A stretch of 35,648 nucleotides of DNA from Pannonibacter carbonis (GCF_003012935.1 NZ_PUDR01000026.1:1-35648); one strand, 5' to 3'; positions 1 through 8,076 are shown, numbered from the stretch's first letter. Translations and numbers: made by a program. Notes: generated by a model not told the origin, from the sequence alone.

Positions 1-177
1 TACATCCTGCTGCGCATCGTCCATGCCACCCAGCGCGCAATCCCTCAGCCCCGCGCCTTTGCCCGCCTCCTGCGCCTCAACATCATGCACAAACGGCCAA
101 TCGACCACCTCAGCAAAGCCCCGCCAACCCCGCCAAATGACACAAGGCAGATGCAACTCCCAGGCCTACAAACTTAA
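1..177 (+). CDS. IS4-family (DUF4372-type) transposase, C-terminal fragment
   Basis: The frame is open from the first base to a TAA at 175-177 and gives 58 residues. The run RLLRLNIMHKRPIDHL resembles, from memory, the C-terminal end of DUF4372-containing IS4-family transposases, where a leucine-rich helix is followed by an N-x-M-H-(K/R)-x-x-I-D-x-L tail. The stop lies just inside the terminal inverted repeat, as expected for the 3' end of an IS transposase. The catalytic DDE residues lie in the missing part. The start of a transposase of the same type (MRHENSVF) is at the other edge of the window in the same orientation. The family assignment rests on remembered similarity. Confidence 0.65.
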   Translation, partial: YILLRIVHATQRAIPQPRAFARLLRLNIMHKRPIDHLSKAPPTPPNDTRQMQLPGLQT

Positions 178-191
178 ACCGGACAGCCGTG
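1..191 (+). mobile_element. Right end of an IS4-like insertion sequence (truncated by window edge)
   Basis: This stretch holds the transposase C-terminus and the terminal inverted repeat of an insertion sequence whose body lies outside the window. The terminus read inward (reverse complement) is CACGGCTGTCCGGTTTAAG, which matches the element end near 35522 (CACTGCTGTCCGGTTTAAG) in all but one base, with TTT following in both. The 8 bases just outside, CCTTGTGC at 192-199, recur immediately outside the other end at 35514-35521, which fits an 8-bp target duplication. The element boundary is inferred from these two comparisons only. Confidence 0.8.
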
Positions 192-290
192 CCTTGTGCG
201 GGGATCCATGCGGGCTGGGGGGATGGTGCACACTTCTGGTCAGCCGGACCCTGGACGCTGGATCCCCGCACGAGGCGGGGATGACCGCGG
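192..290. repeat. Half palindrome at IS junction plus a complete REP-like hairpin
   Basis: Next to the IS end lies CCTTGTGC followed by GGGGATCC, the right half of a hairpin whose left half is found at the far end of the window. A complete hairpin of the same family follows, with arms ATCCCCGC (262-269) and GCGGGGAT (275-282) around the loop ACGAG. I see no gene between 178 and 374. Confidence 0.7.
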
Positions 291-374
291 AGGGTGGGCG
301 GAAGGTGGTGGCCATGGGCGGCACACTTCGGCAACCCGGGTCAGGCTGTCCGCCCGCTTTCCTGAATGCGCCCC

Positions 375-1787
375 TTACAGCACCCGTCCAGGGTTCAGCG
401 TGTTGTTGGGGTCGAAGGCGGATTTGATGCGTTGCATCAGGTCGAGTTCGAGCGGGCTCTTTACCTCGCGCAGGAGGTCGCGCTTCAGGCGGCCGATGCC
501 GTGTTCGGCGGAGATGGAGCCGTTGAACTCGTTCACGATGCCATGGACGAGGGCGTTCATCTCGTCCCAGCGGGCGATGTAGGCTTCCTTGTCGGCGCCG
601 ATCGGCTGGCTGACGTTGAAGTGGATGTTGCCATCGCCGAGATGGCCGAAGGGCACCGGGCGGCAGCCGGGGACCATGGCTTCGACGGCGGCAATCGCCT
701 TGGCGAGGAAGGCCGGGATCGAGGCGACGGGCACGGACACGTCGTGCTTGATCGAGCCGCCCTCGGCGCGCTGCACCTCCGACATGCCGTGGCGGATGTG
801 CCAGAAGTCCTGGGCCTGGGCCATGGATTCGGCAAAGGCCGCGTCCTCGACAAGACCCTTCTCGTAGGCTTCGCCCAGGATCGACTCCAGGAGGTCCCGC
901 ACCGGGAAGGCCTCGGTGCCCGAGGACAGTTCCATCAGCACATACCAGGGATGGGTGCCGGCGAGCGGATCGCGGGCGCCGGGCAGATGGCGGATGCAGA
1001 ACTCCAGCCCGACGCGCGGCATGATCTCGAAACCGGTGAGAATCGGTCCGGCCTGCGCCTTGGCGGTGGAGAACAGGTCCAGCGCCGCTTCCGGGCTCGA
1101 CAGGCCGATGAAGGCCACTTCCAGCTTCTTCGGCTTGGGGAAAAGCTTGAGCGTGGCGGCCGTGATCACCCCCAGAGTGCCCTCACCACCGATAAACATG
1201 TGTTTCAGATCGTAACCGGTATTGTCCTTGCGAAGGGCCCTGAGACCGTTCCAGACATCGCCATTGGCCATCACGACCTCGAGGCCAAGGACCAGATCGC
1301 GGCTGTTGCCATAGGCCAGAACAGCGGTGCCGCCGGCGTTGGTGGAGAGGTTGCCACCGATCTGGCAGGACCCTTGCGAGCCCAGCGCCAGCGGGAACAG
1401 CCGGTCGACGGCATCTGCCTCGCGCTGCAGCGTCTCCAGCACCACGCCAGCCTCGACGGTGATGGTGAAGCCTTGCGGATCAACGTTGCGCACGCGGTTC
1501 AGCCTTGCCAGCGAAAGGACGATTTCCTCCCCGGATTCCTTGGGGATCTGGCCGCCGACGAGGCCCGTGTTGCCACCCTGGGGTACGATCTTGAGGCCGT
1601 TTGCGTCGGCATATTTCAGCACCGCGCTGACCTCGTCCGTCGTGCCCGGACGCAGCACCATCGGCGTCACGCCCTGGTAGAGATCACGCCATTCGACGAG
1701 AAACGGCGCCTTGTCGGAGGCCGCGGTGAGCACATTCGCGGCACCGATCAGCTCGGCAAAACGGGCAGCGTGGTCGAGTTCAGCCAT
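375..1787 (-). CDS. FAD-binding oxidoreductase, D-2-hydroxyglutarate dehydrogenase / GlcD type
   Basis: The 470-residue product is a full-length member of the VAO/GlcD flavoprotein family, which oxidises 2-hydroxy acids such as D-2-hydroxyglutarate, D-lactate or glycolate. The N-terminal FAD_binding_4 domain shows the PQGGNTGLVGG pyrophosphate loop (about residues 69-79) and the IGGNLSTNAGG segment (about 144-154). The C-terminal FAD-oxidase domain has GHLGDGNIHFN, whose histidines bind metal and substrate in characterised relatives, and SAEHGIG near the end. The start ATG at 1787 has GAGGAG about 8 nt upstream. It is transcribed divergently from fabI across 188 bp. No glcE or glcF subunit genes are adjacent, so a stand-alone D-2-hydroxyglutarate or D-lactate dehydrogenase is more likely than the glycolate oxidase complex. 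The exact substrate is not decidable from sequence. Confidence 0.9.
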   Translation of the reverse strand: MAELDHAARFAELIGAANVLTAASDKAPFLVEWRDLYQGVTPMVLRPGTTDEVSAVLKYADANGLKIVPQGGNTGLVGGQIPKESGEEIVLSLARLNRVRNVDPQGFTITVEAGVVLETLQREADAVDRLFPLALGSQGSCQIGGNLSTNAGGTAVLAYGNSRDLVLGLEVVMANGDVWNGLRALRKDNTGYDLKHMFIGGEGTLGVITAATLKLFPKPKKLEVAFIGLSSPEAALDLFSTAKAQAGPILTGFEIMPRVGLEFCIRHLPGARDPLAGTHPWYVLMELSSGTEAFPVRDLLESILGEAYEKGLVEDAAFAESMAQAQDFWHIRHGMSEVQRAEGGSIKHDVSVPVASIPAFLAKAIAAVEAMVPGCRPVPFGHLGDGNIHFNVSQPIGADKEAYIARWDEMNALVHGIVNEFNGSISAEHGIGRLKRDLLREVKSPLELDLMQRIKSAFDPNNTLNPGRVL

Positions 1788-1975
1788 TCACGTCACTCCT
1801 CAAGCGGACGGCCCTCGGACAGGCCAGGCAGGTGTGGGGCCGCTACCATATCGCAAGCCGCCGGTCCAGACTTCGCAGAGCCGCAGGCCCACGGGGATGA
1901 CTTGAAGCAGCAAGGGGCCTGTGCCATAGGAGGCCAGCCCGCCGGGCAGACTAAAGGCATACGCATCTGGAGAGA

Positions 1976-2797
1976 ATGATGGCGGACACGCGCGGACTTA
2001 TGAACGGCAAACGCGGCCTGATCATGGGCGTTGCGAACAACCGGTCGATTGCCTGGGGCATCGCCAAGGCCCTTTCCGACGCCGGTGCCGAGCTTGCGCT
2101 GACCTATCAGGGCGAGGCGCTGAAGAAGCGCGTCGAACCGCTTGCCGAACAGCTGGGCGCCATCGTTGCCGGCCATTGCGACGTGACTGATGCAGCCAGC
2201 ATCGACGAGGTGTTTGCCCATCTGGAAAAGACCTGGGGCAAGATCGATTTCCTCGTGCACGCCATTGCCTTCTCCGACAAGGACGAACTGACCGGCCGCT
2301 ATGTCGACACCACGCCGGGCAACTTTGCCCGCACGATGGACATCTCCTGCTATTCGCTGACCGCTGTCACCCAGCGCGCGGAAAAGCTGATGACCGACGG
2401 CGGTTCGATCCTGACGCTGACCTATTACGGCGCCGAGAAGGTCATGCCGCATTACAACGTCATGGGCGTTGCCAAGGCGGCGCTGGAAGCGAGCGTGAAG
2501 TATCTCGCCGTTGACCTCGGCCCGAAGAACATCCGCGTCAACGCCATCTCGGCCGGCCCGATCAAGACACTCGCCGCCTCGGGCATTGGCGACTTCCGCT
2601 ATATCCTGAAGTGGAACGAGTACAACGCCCCGCTGCGCCGCACGGTCACCATCGAGGAAGTGGGCGATGCCGCCCTGTTCCTGTGCTCTGACCTTGGCCG
2701 TGGCGTGACCGGCGAGATCCAGCATGTGGACTGCGGTTACCATGTCGTCGGCATGAAGGCCGTCGACGCGCCGGACATTTCCGTCGTCAAGGACTGA
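1976..2797 (+). CDS. fabI: Enoyl-[acyl-carrier-protein] reductase (NADH), FabI
   Basis: FabI catalyses the last reductive step of each cycle of type II fatty acid synthesis, reducing trans-2-enoyl-ACP with NAD(P)H. The 273-residue protein has the short-chain dehydrogenase fold and the FabI-specific start GLIMGVANNRSIAWGIA (nucleotide binding, about residues 14-30). The catalytic residues are Tyr150, Tyr160 and Lys167, the last two forming the Y-x6-K spacing of FabI (HYNVMGVAK). SAGPIKTLAASGI is the substrate-loop region that also contacts triclosan in known structures. GGAGAG precedes ATG 1976, and a second ATG follows directly at 1979. fabI followed by a histidine phosphatase, aroC and ribB on the same strand is an arrangement I associate with Hyphomicrobiales. 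Confidence 0.96.
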   Translation: MMADTRGLMNGKRGLIMGVANNRSIAWGIAKALSDAGAELALTYQGEALKKRVEPLAEQLGAIVAGHCDVTDAASIDEVFAHLEKTWGKIDFLVHAIAFSDKDELTGRYVDTTPGNFARTMDISCYSLTAVTQRAEKLMTDGGSILTLTYYGAEKVMPHYNVMGVAKAALEASVKYLAVDLGPKNIRVNAISAGPIKTLAASGIGDFRYILKWNEYNAPLRRTVTIEEVGDAALFLCSDLGRGVTGEIQHVDCGYHVVGMKAVDAPDISVVKD

Positions 2798-2833
2798 TCC
2801 TGTCGGCTGCGGAGCAGGCTGGGACCTCACCGG

Positions 2834-2964
2834 CGTCATCCCGGACGAGCGCCAGCTCGAGCCGGGACCGGAGGGTCGATGTTTCCGTTGTTTCAATGAG
2901 AGAGTAGCCGACAGGCTCTGGCTCTCCGGTCCCGGATCTTCGCTTCGCTGCGTCCGGGATGACG
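2834..2964. repeat. Paired inverted REP-like element (family 1) in fabI downstream region
   Basis: Two related copies face each other. The left copy (2834-2873) starts CGTCATCCCGGACG and ends CCGGGACCGGAG. The right copy (2924-2964) is its inverted, imperfect equivalent, and also carries TCTTCGCTTCGCTGCG, which recurs in the element at 19239. Each copy folds on its own (CCCGG with CCGGG) and the two can pair with each other. The element fills most of the 325-bp gap between fabI and the next gene, where I see no convincing gene. Confidence 0.8.
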
Positions 2965-3122
2965 TGGCGAGCCTGAAAAATACACCCCCGGTCCATTCCC
3001 ATGGGCCGGGGTTTCGTATTTGTGAGGGCCGGTGTGCCAGGCTGGCATTGACAGGGCTGCGGGCGCTCGGGCACAGGAACGCTGCCCGCCCTTCCCGTTT
3101 CCTCCTCACGCTGGATTCGCCC

Positions 3123-3773
3123 ATGTCCACCGGCCTTCCCTCTACCGGCCTCCCCTCTACCGGCCTCCCCTCTACCGGCCTCCCTGATCGCCTCATCTTC
3201 ATCCGCCATGGCCAGACCGACTGGAATGCGGAAGGCCGCATGCAGGGGCAGAAGGACATTCCGCTGAATGATACGGGGCGCGGCCAGGCCCGACGCAACG
3301 GCCTGGCGCTGGCCAGCTTCCTGGCTTCAAAGGGCTGGCAGGCGGAGGCGTTCGATTTCGTGGCCTCGCCGCTGGGGCGCACGCGGGAGACGATGGAACT
3401 CATCCGCGGAGCCATGGGCCTTGATGCGGCGGCCTACGCGCTGGATGACCGGCTGAAGGAGATCACCTTCGGCACCTGGGAAGGCTTCACGGTCGAGGAA
3501 CTGGCGGTCAGTGATCCGGACCGTGTGGCGGCGCGGCGGGCGGACAAATGGGGCTTCACACCGCCGGGCGGGGAAAGCTACGCCATGCTGACCACCCGCA
3601 TCGGCGGCTGGCTCACCAGCGTGGACCGGCCGATGGTGGCGGTGATCCATGGCGGTGTCATCCGCGTGCTGCGCGGGCTGCTGGAGGGGCTGGAACCGGC
3701 TGCAGTTCCGCGCCTCGATGTGCCGCAGGACGTGGTCTATGTCTGGGACGACGGCCGCCTCACGCTGGTGTAG
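3123..3773 (+). CDS. Histidine phosphatase family protein (phosphoglycerate mutase-like)
   Basis: The product is 216 residues from ATG 3123. It has the family signature I-R-H-G-Q-T-D-W, with the phosphorylated His29 in RHG. Further on come SPLGRTRETME (second arginine), the acid KEITFGTWEG, and the second catalytic histidine in VIHGGVIRVL. These mark a cofactor-independent-type phosphatase of the GpmB/CobC/PhoE group. The physiological substrate cannot be told from sequence. The N-terminus is odd: residues 2-21 are four copies of S-T-G-L-P encoded by a 15-bp tandem repeat. The frame is open further upstream to 2964, but that part runs through a palindromic repeat, so I place the start at 3123. 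It converges with the DUF1344 gene, leaving 23 bp between stops. Confidence 0.85.
   Translation: MSTGLPSTGLPSTGLPSTGLPDRLIFIRHGQTDWNAEGRMQGQKDIPLNDTGRGQARRNGLALASFLASKGWQAEAFDFVASPLGRTRETMELIRGAMGLDAAAYALDDRLKEITFGTWEGFTVEELAVSDPDRVAARRADKWGFTPPGGESYAMLTTRIGGWLTSVDRPMVAVIHGGVIRVLRGLLEGLEPAAVPRLDVPQDVVYVWDDGRLTLV
3126..3185 (+). repeat. 15-bp tandem repeat, four copies, in frame
   Basis: Four successive 15-mers of the type TCTACCGGCCTCCCC encode S-T-G-L-P four times directly after the start codon. Copies 2 and 3 are identical. Copies 1 and 4 differ by two bases and one base respectively, consistent with recent slippage. Fifteen bases is a multiple of three, so gain or loss of a unit keeps the reading frame. 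Confidence 0.95.
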
Positions 3774-3796
3774 GGCGGCAGCCGGGCCGTGCCCGC

Positions 3797-4063
3797 CTAC
3801 TGGATCTGCAGGTCGTAGAGCATCTTCTTGGAGCCGTCGACGTCGTAGAAGACGCGCACGAGCTGGCCGGGCTTCAGGTCATCGACGTAGAAATCGACCG
3901 GGAAATGGTAGACCTGACCATCGGTCAGCGTGATCGTTGCGGTTTCCGGGTTGATCTCGGCAATCTTGCCTTCGGCTTCGTCTGCAACAGCTCCCGAGAT
4001 CTGCGCGCCGGCGAGAAAGATAGCAAGGCCAAGTGCGGCCAGCCCCTTGAAAATGGACTTCAT
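3797..4063 (-). CDS. DUF1344 family small periplasmic protein
   Basis: The product is 88 residues from ATG 4063 (MKSIFKGLAALGLAIFLAG...). A longer in-frame start exists at 4120, but the Lys-plus-hydrophobic signal peptide begins at 4063 and ends near AVA-DE, so cleavage after about residue 26 is likely. The mature part of roughly 60 residues has the DUF1344 pattern: E-G-K-I-A-E-I-N-P-E-T-A-T-I-T-L-T-D-G, then a Y-H-F-P stretch and V-R-V-F-Y-D. It should be a small all-beta (OB-like) exported protein. DUF1344 proteins are common in Rhizobiales and have no established function. It stands alone on the minus strand between two plus-strand genes. Confidence 0.75.
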   Translation of the reverse strand: MKSIFKGLAALGLAIFLAGAQISGAVADEAEGKIAEINPETATITLTDGQVYHFPVDFYVDDLKPGQLVRVFYDVDGSKKMLYDLQIQ

Positions 4064-4317
4064 GTTCAACTCCGACTGGGCACCGCAGCCTGCGGCAGCC
4101 AGGACTGATGCTTGCCTCAAACGATCATTCTCATGCCGCAGACGTGATCTGGAACACGGATCCGGCGACTTTATACGTGCCTATATCGGAACCAAAAGGC
4201 GTTTTCACGGCAGCGCCGGAATATCCCGTGCGAAGCTGTAGGCCGTTGGCGAGCAGCGTGCCAAAGTCGGCCCATGTATCGGCCCATGTATCGGCCAGTG
4301 GAAAGGGATCTGCGCGG

Positions 4318-5565
4318 ATGAGGGACGAGGACTTCTATCTGGATCTTCCCGCCTTTGCGGATTTTGGCGGGGTTGCGGATGGCGAGGCCTATCGGTCTGT
4401 TCCCGATGCGTGGCTGGTTGCGGCGGCCGACATTGTGCGCTCGACCGAAGCGATTGCGGCCGGGCGCTACAAGGACGTCAACATGATCGGCGTGGCGGTG
4501 ATTTCCGCCCTGCTCAACCGGCTCGGGCGCGACCGGCTGCCTTTCGTGTTTGGCGGGGACGGCGCGATGGTGTTGCTGCCGGCGTCCGGACAGGCCTCTG
4601 CCGCTGAAGCGCTTGCAGGCGTTGCGCGACTGGCCCGCGAGGCGGCCGGGCTGGAGTTGCGGGTGGCGTTGATCCCCGTCTCTGATCTCAGGGCGGCAGG
4701 GGCCGACATCCGCCTGCGCAAGTTCGAGCTGAGCCCGGGCAACTTCCTCGCCATGGTCAGCGGGGACGGACTGATGCTGGCCGAGCGCTGGCTGAAGGAT
4801 GAGTTGCAGGGCGCGGCCTATCGCATCACGGACCCGAACCCCGCAACACCCGACCTCACCGGCTTTTCCTGCAACTGGGAACCGCTGCGCGCCCGCAATG
4901 GCCGCATCGTGTCGCTCATGGTCCGGACCACCGAAGCTGCCGGACCGGAGGGCCTTGCAGGGTTGATGCGCGGCCTCAGCGACCATGCCGGCGTTGATGC
5001 GCGGGCCAGCGAGCCGCAGGAAGCGCCCGTCCAGGACGAAACACTGCGCATGCGGGCAGTGCCCGATAGGCTGGCGACGCAAGTCCGGCTGTTCACGGGC
5101 GGCAGCCTGTCGCCATTCCTGATCCTGAGGACACTGGTGCTGGTCGCGCTTGTCCGCTTCGCCCGCTGGAGCGGCTGGCGGCTCGGATCACTCGAGCCTG
5201 TCCGCTACATGCGCGAGATGCAGCTCAACACCGACTTCCGCAAGTTCGACGATACGCTGCGGCTGGTGATCGACGTGAGCGAGGCTCAGGCGGAGGCACT
5301 GAAGACGTATCTGGCGCAGGAATACGCGGCTGGCCGTCTCATCTACGGCCTGACCGAAGCCGATCAGGCCTTGATGACCTGCTATGTCTCCGACTTTTCT
5401 GCCAGCCAGCATGTGCATTTCGTCGATGGCGCCAATGGCGGTCTGGCGCTGGCCGCGCGTGACTTCAAGCAGAGGCAGAAGGAGCTGGAACAGGCCCTGC
5501 AACGGCCCTTGCCGGGCGGTCATGCCGGTGGCCAATCATTTGACGCTGCCGCCAAACCCGCCTAG
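4318..5565 (+). CDS. DUF3095 family protein, nucleotide-cyclase-like N-terminus
   Basis: The product is 415 residues from ATG 4318 (MRDEDFYLDLP), preceded by GAAAGGGA about 9 nt upstream. The frame is open 70 codons further upstream to 4108, but that segment includes a 12-bp tandem repeat (GCCCATGTATCG, from about 4271) and overlaps the opposing DUF1344 leader, so I exclude it. The family is DUF3095 (unknown function). The N-terminal half has AADIVRSTEAI-x7-KDVNMIG followed by FVFGGDGAMVLLP. This resembles the metal-binding aspartate and the second strand of class III nucleotide cyclases and GGDEF domains, so a cyclase-like fold is a reasonable inference, but activity is unproven. One hydrophobic stretch lies near residue 270 (LSPFLILRTLVLVALV) and may touch the membrane. 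It ends 39 bp before aroC. Confidence 0.72.
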   Translation: MRDEDFYLDLPAFADFGGVADGEAYRSVPDAWLVAAADIVRSTEAIAAGRYKDVNMIGVAVISALLNRLGRDRLPFVFGGDGAMVLLPASGQASAAEALAGVARLAREAAGLELRVALIPVSDLRAAGADIRLRKFELSPGNFLAMVSGDGLMLAERWLKDELQGAAYRITDPNPATPDLTGFSCNWEPLRARNGRIVSLMVRTTEAAGPEGLAGLMRGLSDHAGVDARASEPQEAPVQDETLRMRAVPDRLATQVRLFTGGSLSPFLILRTLVLVALVRFARWSGWRLGSLEPVRYMREMQLNTDFRKFDDTLRLVIDVSEAQAEALKTYLAQEYAAGRLIYGLTEADQALMTCYVSDFSASQHVHFVDGANGGLALAARDFKQRQKELEQALQRPLPGGHAGGQSFDAAAKPA

Positions 5566-5604
5566 AACCGGCCTGCCTTTCCTGTTGTTCCGTCCGGGCT
5601 GTCC

Positions 5605-6687
5605 ATGTCGCACAATTCTTTCGGCCATCTGTTCCGTTTCACCACCTGGGGCGAAAGCCACGGCCCGGCCATCGGCTGCGTGGTGGACGGCTGCCCGCCG
5701 CTGATCCCGCTGACGGAAGCCGACATCCAGGGCTTCATGGACAAGCGCAAGCCGGGGCAGAACCGCTTCACCACCCAGCGGCAGGAGCCGGACCAGGTGA
5801 AGATCCTCTCCGGCGTCATGATCGACGAGGACGGGGTGCAGAAGACCACCGGCACGCCGATCTCGCTCTTTGTCGAGAACACCGACCAGCGCTCCAAGGA
5901 CTATTCCGAGATCAAGGCGAGCTATCGCCCCGGTCACGCCGACTACACCTATGACGCCAAGTACGGCATCCGCGACTATCGCGGCGGCGGCCGCTCCTCC
6001 GCGCGCGAGACCGCGATGCGCGTGGCCGCTGGCGCTGTTGCCCGCAAGATCATTCCCGGCGTCACCATTCGCGGCGCGCTGGTGCAGATGGGCCCGCACA
6101 GGATCGACCGCGCCGCCTGGGACTGGGCGGAAGTCGACAACAACCCCTTCTTCTGCCCGGACGCGAAGATGGCGGCCTTCTACGCCGAGTATCTCGACGG
6201 CATCCGCAAGGCCGGTTCCTCCGTCGGCGCGGTCATCGAAGTCGTCGCCGAAGGCGTTCCGGCCGGTCTTGGTGCGCCGCTCTATGGCAAGCTCGACCAG
6301 GACATCGCCAGCGCGCTGATGTCGATCAATGCGGTCAAGGCCGTGGAGATCGGCAACGGCTTCGACGCGGCGAGCCTGACCGGTGAGGACAATGCGGACG
6401 AGATGCGCGCCGGTGACACCGCCCCGCGTTTCCTCTCCAACAATGCCGGCGGCATCCTGGGGGGCATTTCCTCCGGCCAGCCAATCGTTGCCCGCTTTGC
6501 CGTGAAGCCGACCTCGTCAATCCTTAACCTGCGCCAGTCCGTCACCCGGCAGGGGGAAGAGGTGGACGTGATGACGAAGGGCCGCCACGACCCTTGCGTC
6601 GGCATTCGCGCCGTGCCGGTGGGCGAGGCCATGCTGGCCTGCGTCCTGGCCGACCATTTCCTGCGCCATCGCGGTCAGGTGGGTTGA
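5605..6687 (+). CDS. aroC: Chorismate synthase, AroC
   Basis: AroC converts 5-enolpyruvylshikimate-3-phosphate to chorismate, using reduced FMN. It is the last step of the shikimate pathway. The 360-residue protein carries all three family signatures: [17 protein letters not shown] near residue 16, the [20 protein letters not shown] block near 123-142, and the C-terminal [13 protein letters not shown] segment. The length is typical of the bacterial enzyme. It lies downstream of the DUF3095 gene and 69 bp upstream of ribBX, all on the plus strand. A small inverted repeat (TTTCAG/CTGAAA, 6688-6704) follows its stop and may be a weak attenuator or nothing. Confidence 0.97.
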   Translation: MSHNSFGHLFRFTTWGESHGPAIGCVVDGCPPLIPLTEADIQGFMDKRKPGQNRFTTQRQEPDQVKILSGVMIDEDGVQKTTGTPISLFVENTDQRSKDYSEIKASYRPGHADYTYDAKYGIRDYRGGGRSSARETAMRVAAGAVARKIIPGVTIRGALVQMGPHRIDRAAWDWAEVDNNPFFCPDAKMAAFYAEYLDGIRKAGSSVGAVIEVVAEGVPAGLGAPLYGKLDQDIASALMSINAVKAVEIGNGFDAASLTGEDNADEMRAGDTAPRFLSNNAGGILGGISSGQPIVARFAVKPTSSILNLRQSVTRQGEEVDVMTKGRHDPCVGIRAVPVGEAMLACVLADHFLRHRGQVG

Positions 6688-6756
6688 TTTCAGCGAGACT
6701 GAAAACTCCTCATCTATTTCCTTGCGACTGAATAGGTCCTGCGCTAGGCTCTGCGC

Positions 6757-8076
6757 ATGAGACTGGATCATTGGCTTGCACAGACCGGGGAAAGCCGCAG
6801 CGCCTTTGCGCGCCGCGCAGGGCTTTCGCCTGCCTCGGTCACCGCGCTCTGCAACGATCCCGGTGCCTGGGTGTCGCGGGACATGGCCCGCAAGATCGCC
6901 GAGGCCACGGGCGGTGCGGTAACGCCGAATGATTTTCTCGGCCTATCCACCACGAAGGAGCATCCCGTGTCCCAGGCCCGTGTAGCCGAAGCGATCCGCG
7001 CCTTTGAGCGCGGCGAGATTGTCGTCGTCACCGATGATGACGACCGCGAGAACGAGGGCGACCTGATCGTCGCCGCGACCAAGGTGACGCCGGAGCAGAT
7101 GGCCTTCATCGTGCGCCACACCTCCGGTATCGTCTGCGCGCCGATGACCGTCGAAGCGGCCAAGCGGCTGCGCCTTGATCCGATGGTGGCCAGCAATGAC
7201 GCGCCGCTTGCCACCGCTTTCACCATCTCCGTCGATTACCGGCACGGGCTCACCACCGGCATTTCCGCCGACGAGCGCTGCGCCACCGTGCGCGGTCTGG
7301 CCAATCCGAACGCAGGCCCCTCCGACTTCGTGCGCCCCGGCCACGTCTTCCCGCTGATTGCCAAGGAAGGCGGCGTGCTGATGCGCTCCGGCCACACCGA
7401 AGCTGCCGTCGACCTGTGCCGTCTGGCCGGCCTCGAGCCGGTCGGCGTCATCTGCGAGCTGGTCAATGACGATGGCAGCGTCAAGCGCGGCGCACAGGTG
7501 GCGGAATTCGCCGCCGAGCACGGGCTCAAGATGGTCTCCGTCTCCGACCTCATCGCCTGGCGCCAGCGCACCGAACGCCTGATCGAGCGTGTCAACGAGC
7601 AGCCCGTGCAGACCGTGGCAGGCCCTGCCTATGCCGTCACCTACGCCACGCCCTATGACCCGATGCACCACGTGGCCGTCATCTATGGCGACATTCTCGA
7701 TGGCCGCAACGTGCCGGTGCGCCTGCAGCTGGAATCGGTGCTGGACGATGTCTTCGGCGCTGCCCAGCCGCTCGACGCGGTGATGAAGAGCTTTGCCGAC
7801 CGGGGCCGCGGCGTGATCGTGTTCCTGCGCGAAGGCTCTGTAGGCGTTGCCCGCCAGTCCAAGCGCGCCCGCTCCGATCTGGAAGCGGCGGAAACCGAAG
7901 AGCATGGCTCGGCGCAGGTGCGCCAGGAGCAGTGGCGCGAAGTGGGCCTCGGCGCGCAGATCCTCAAGGATCTCGGCGTCACCTCGATCCGCCTCCTGTC
8001 CTCGCGCGAGCGGCACTACGTCGGCCTGGAAGGCTTCGACATCAAGATCGAGGCGACGGAGATCGCTGAAACCTGA
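6757..8076 (+). CDS. ribB: RibBX: 3,4-dihydroxy-2-butanone-4-phosphate synthase with degenerate GTP cyclohydrolase II domain and N-terminal HTH
   Basis: The long frame codes for 439 residues. Residues 1-60 resemble a Cro/XRE-type helix-turn-helix (SRSAFARRAGLSPASVTALCN). Residues about 71-275 are RibB, with the acidic loop DDDDRENEGDL, the RPGHVFPL block and RSGHTEAAVDL. RibB makes 3,4-dihydroxy-2-butanone 4-phosphate from ribulose 5-phosphate for riboflavin synthesis. Residues about 285-435 align with RibA, but the zinc-binding cysteines of true GTP cyclohydrolase II are absent (the strand reads RLQLESVLDDVFGA). This matches the RibBX class, whose X domain is not a cyclohydrolase. A GTG at 6967 lies 6 nt after a perfect AAGGAG and would start a 369-residue protein without the HTH, while ATG 6757 has no good ribosome site. 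Both forms may be made. No FMN riboswitch fits in the 69-bp gap upstream. Confidence 0.9.
   Translation: MRLDHWLAQTGESRSAFARRAGLSPASVTALCNDPGAWVSRDMARKIAEATGGAVTPNDFLGLSTTKEHPVSQARVAEAIRAFERGEIVVVTDDDDRENEGDLIVAATKVTPEQMAFIVRHTSGIVCAPMTVEAAKRLRLDPMVASNDAPLATAFTISVDYRHGLTTGISADERCATVRGLANPNAGPSDFVRPGHVFPLIAKEGGVLMRSGHTEAAVDLCRLAGLEPVGVICELVNDDGSVKRGAQVAEFAAEHGLKMVSVSDLIAWRQRTERLIERVNEQPVQTVAGPAYAVTYATPYDPMHHVAVIYGDILDGRNVPVRLQLESVLDDVFGAAQPLDAVMKSFADRGRGVIVFLREGSVGVARQSKRARSDLEAAETEEHGSAQVRQEQWREVGLGAQILKDLGVTSIRLLSSRERHYVGLEGFDIKIEATEIAET
6955..6969 (+). promoter_or_regulatory. Strong internal ribosome binding site and GTG start in ribBX
   Basis: AAGGAG (6955-6960), a 6-nt spacer and GTG (6967-6969) lie in frame exactly between the HTH segment and the RibB domain. 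The spacing and the match to the anti-Shine-Dalgarno are better than at the upstream ATG, so translation of the short RibBX form from here is likely. Confidence 0.65.

Noticed and set aside
366-1979. A 537-codon open frame on the plus strand
   Set aside because: It lies antisense to the well-supported FAD oxidoreductase, and its translation has no recognisable domain. High GC keeps antisense frames open.
2787-3209. A minus-strand open frame downstream of fabI with Gly-Glu-Ala-Gly-Arg repeats
   Set aside because: The repeats are the 15-bp tandem repeat read backwards and the rest is the palindromic element.
1793-3415. A 540-codon minus-strand open frame over fabI
   Set aside because: It is antisense to fabI and the phosphatase gene, and includes the translated tandem repeat and palindromes. 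No family resemblance.
6688-6756. Possible FMN riboswitch before ribBX
   Set aside because: The gap is 69 bp, too short for the aptamer, and none of its conserved segments is visible.
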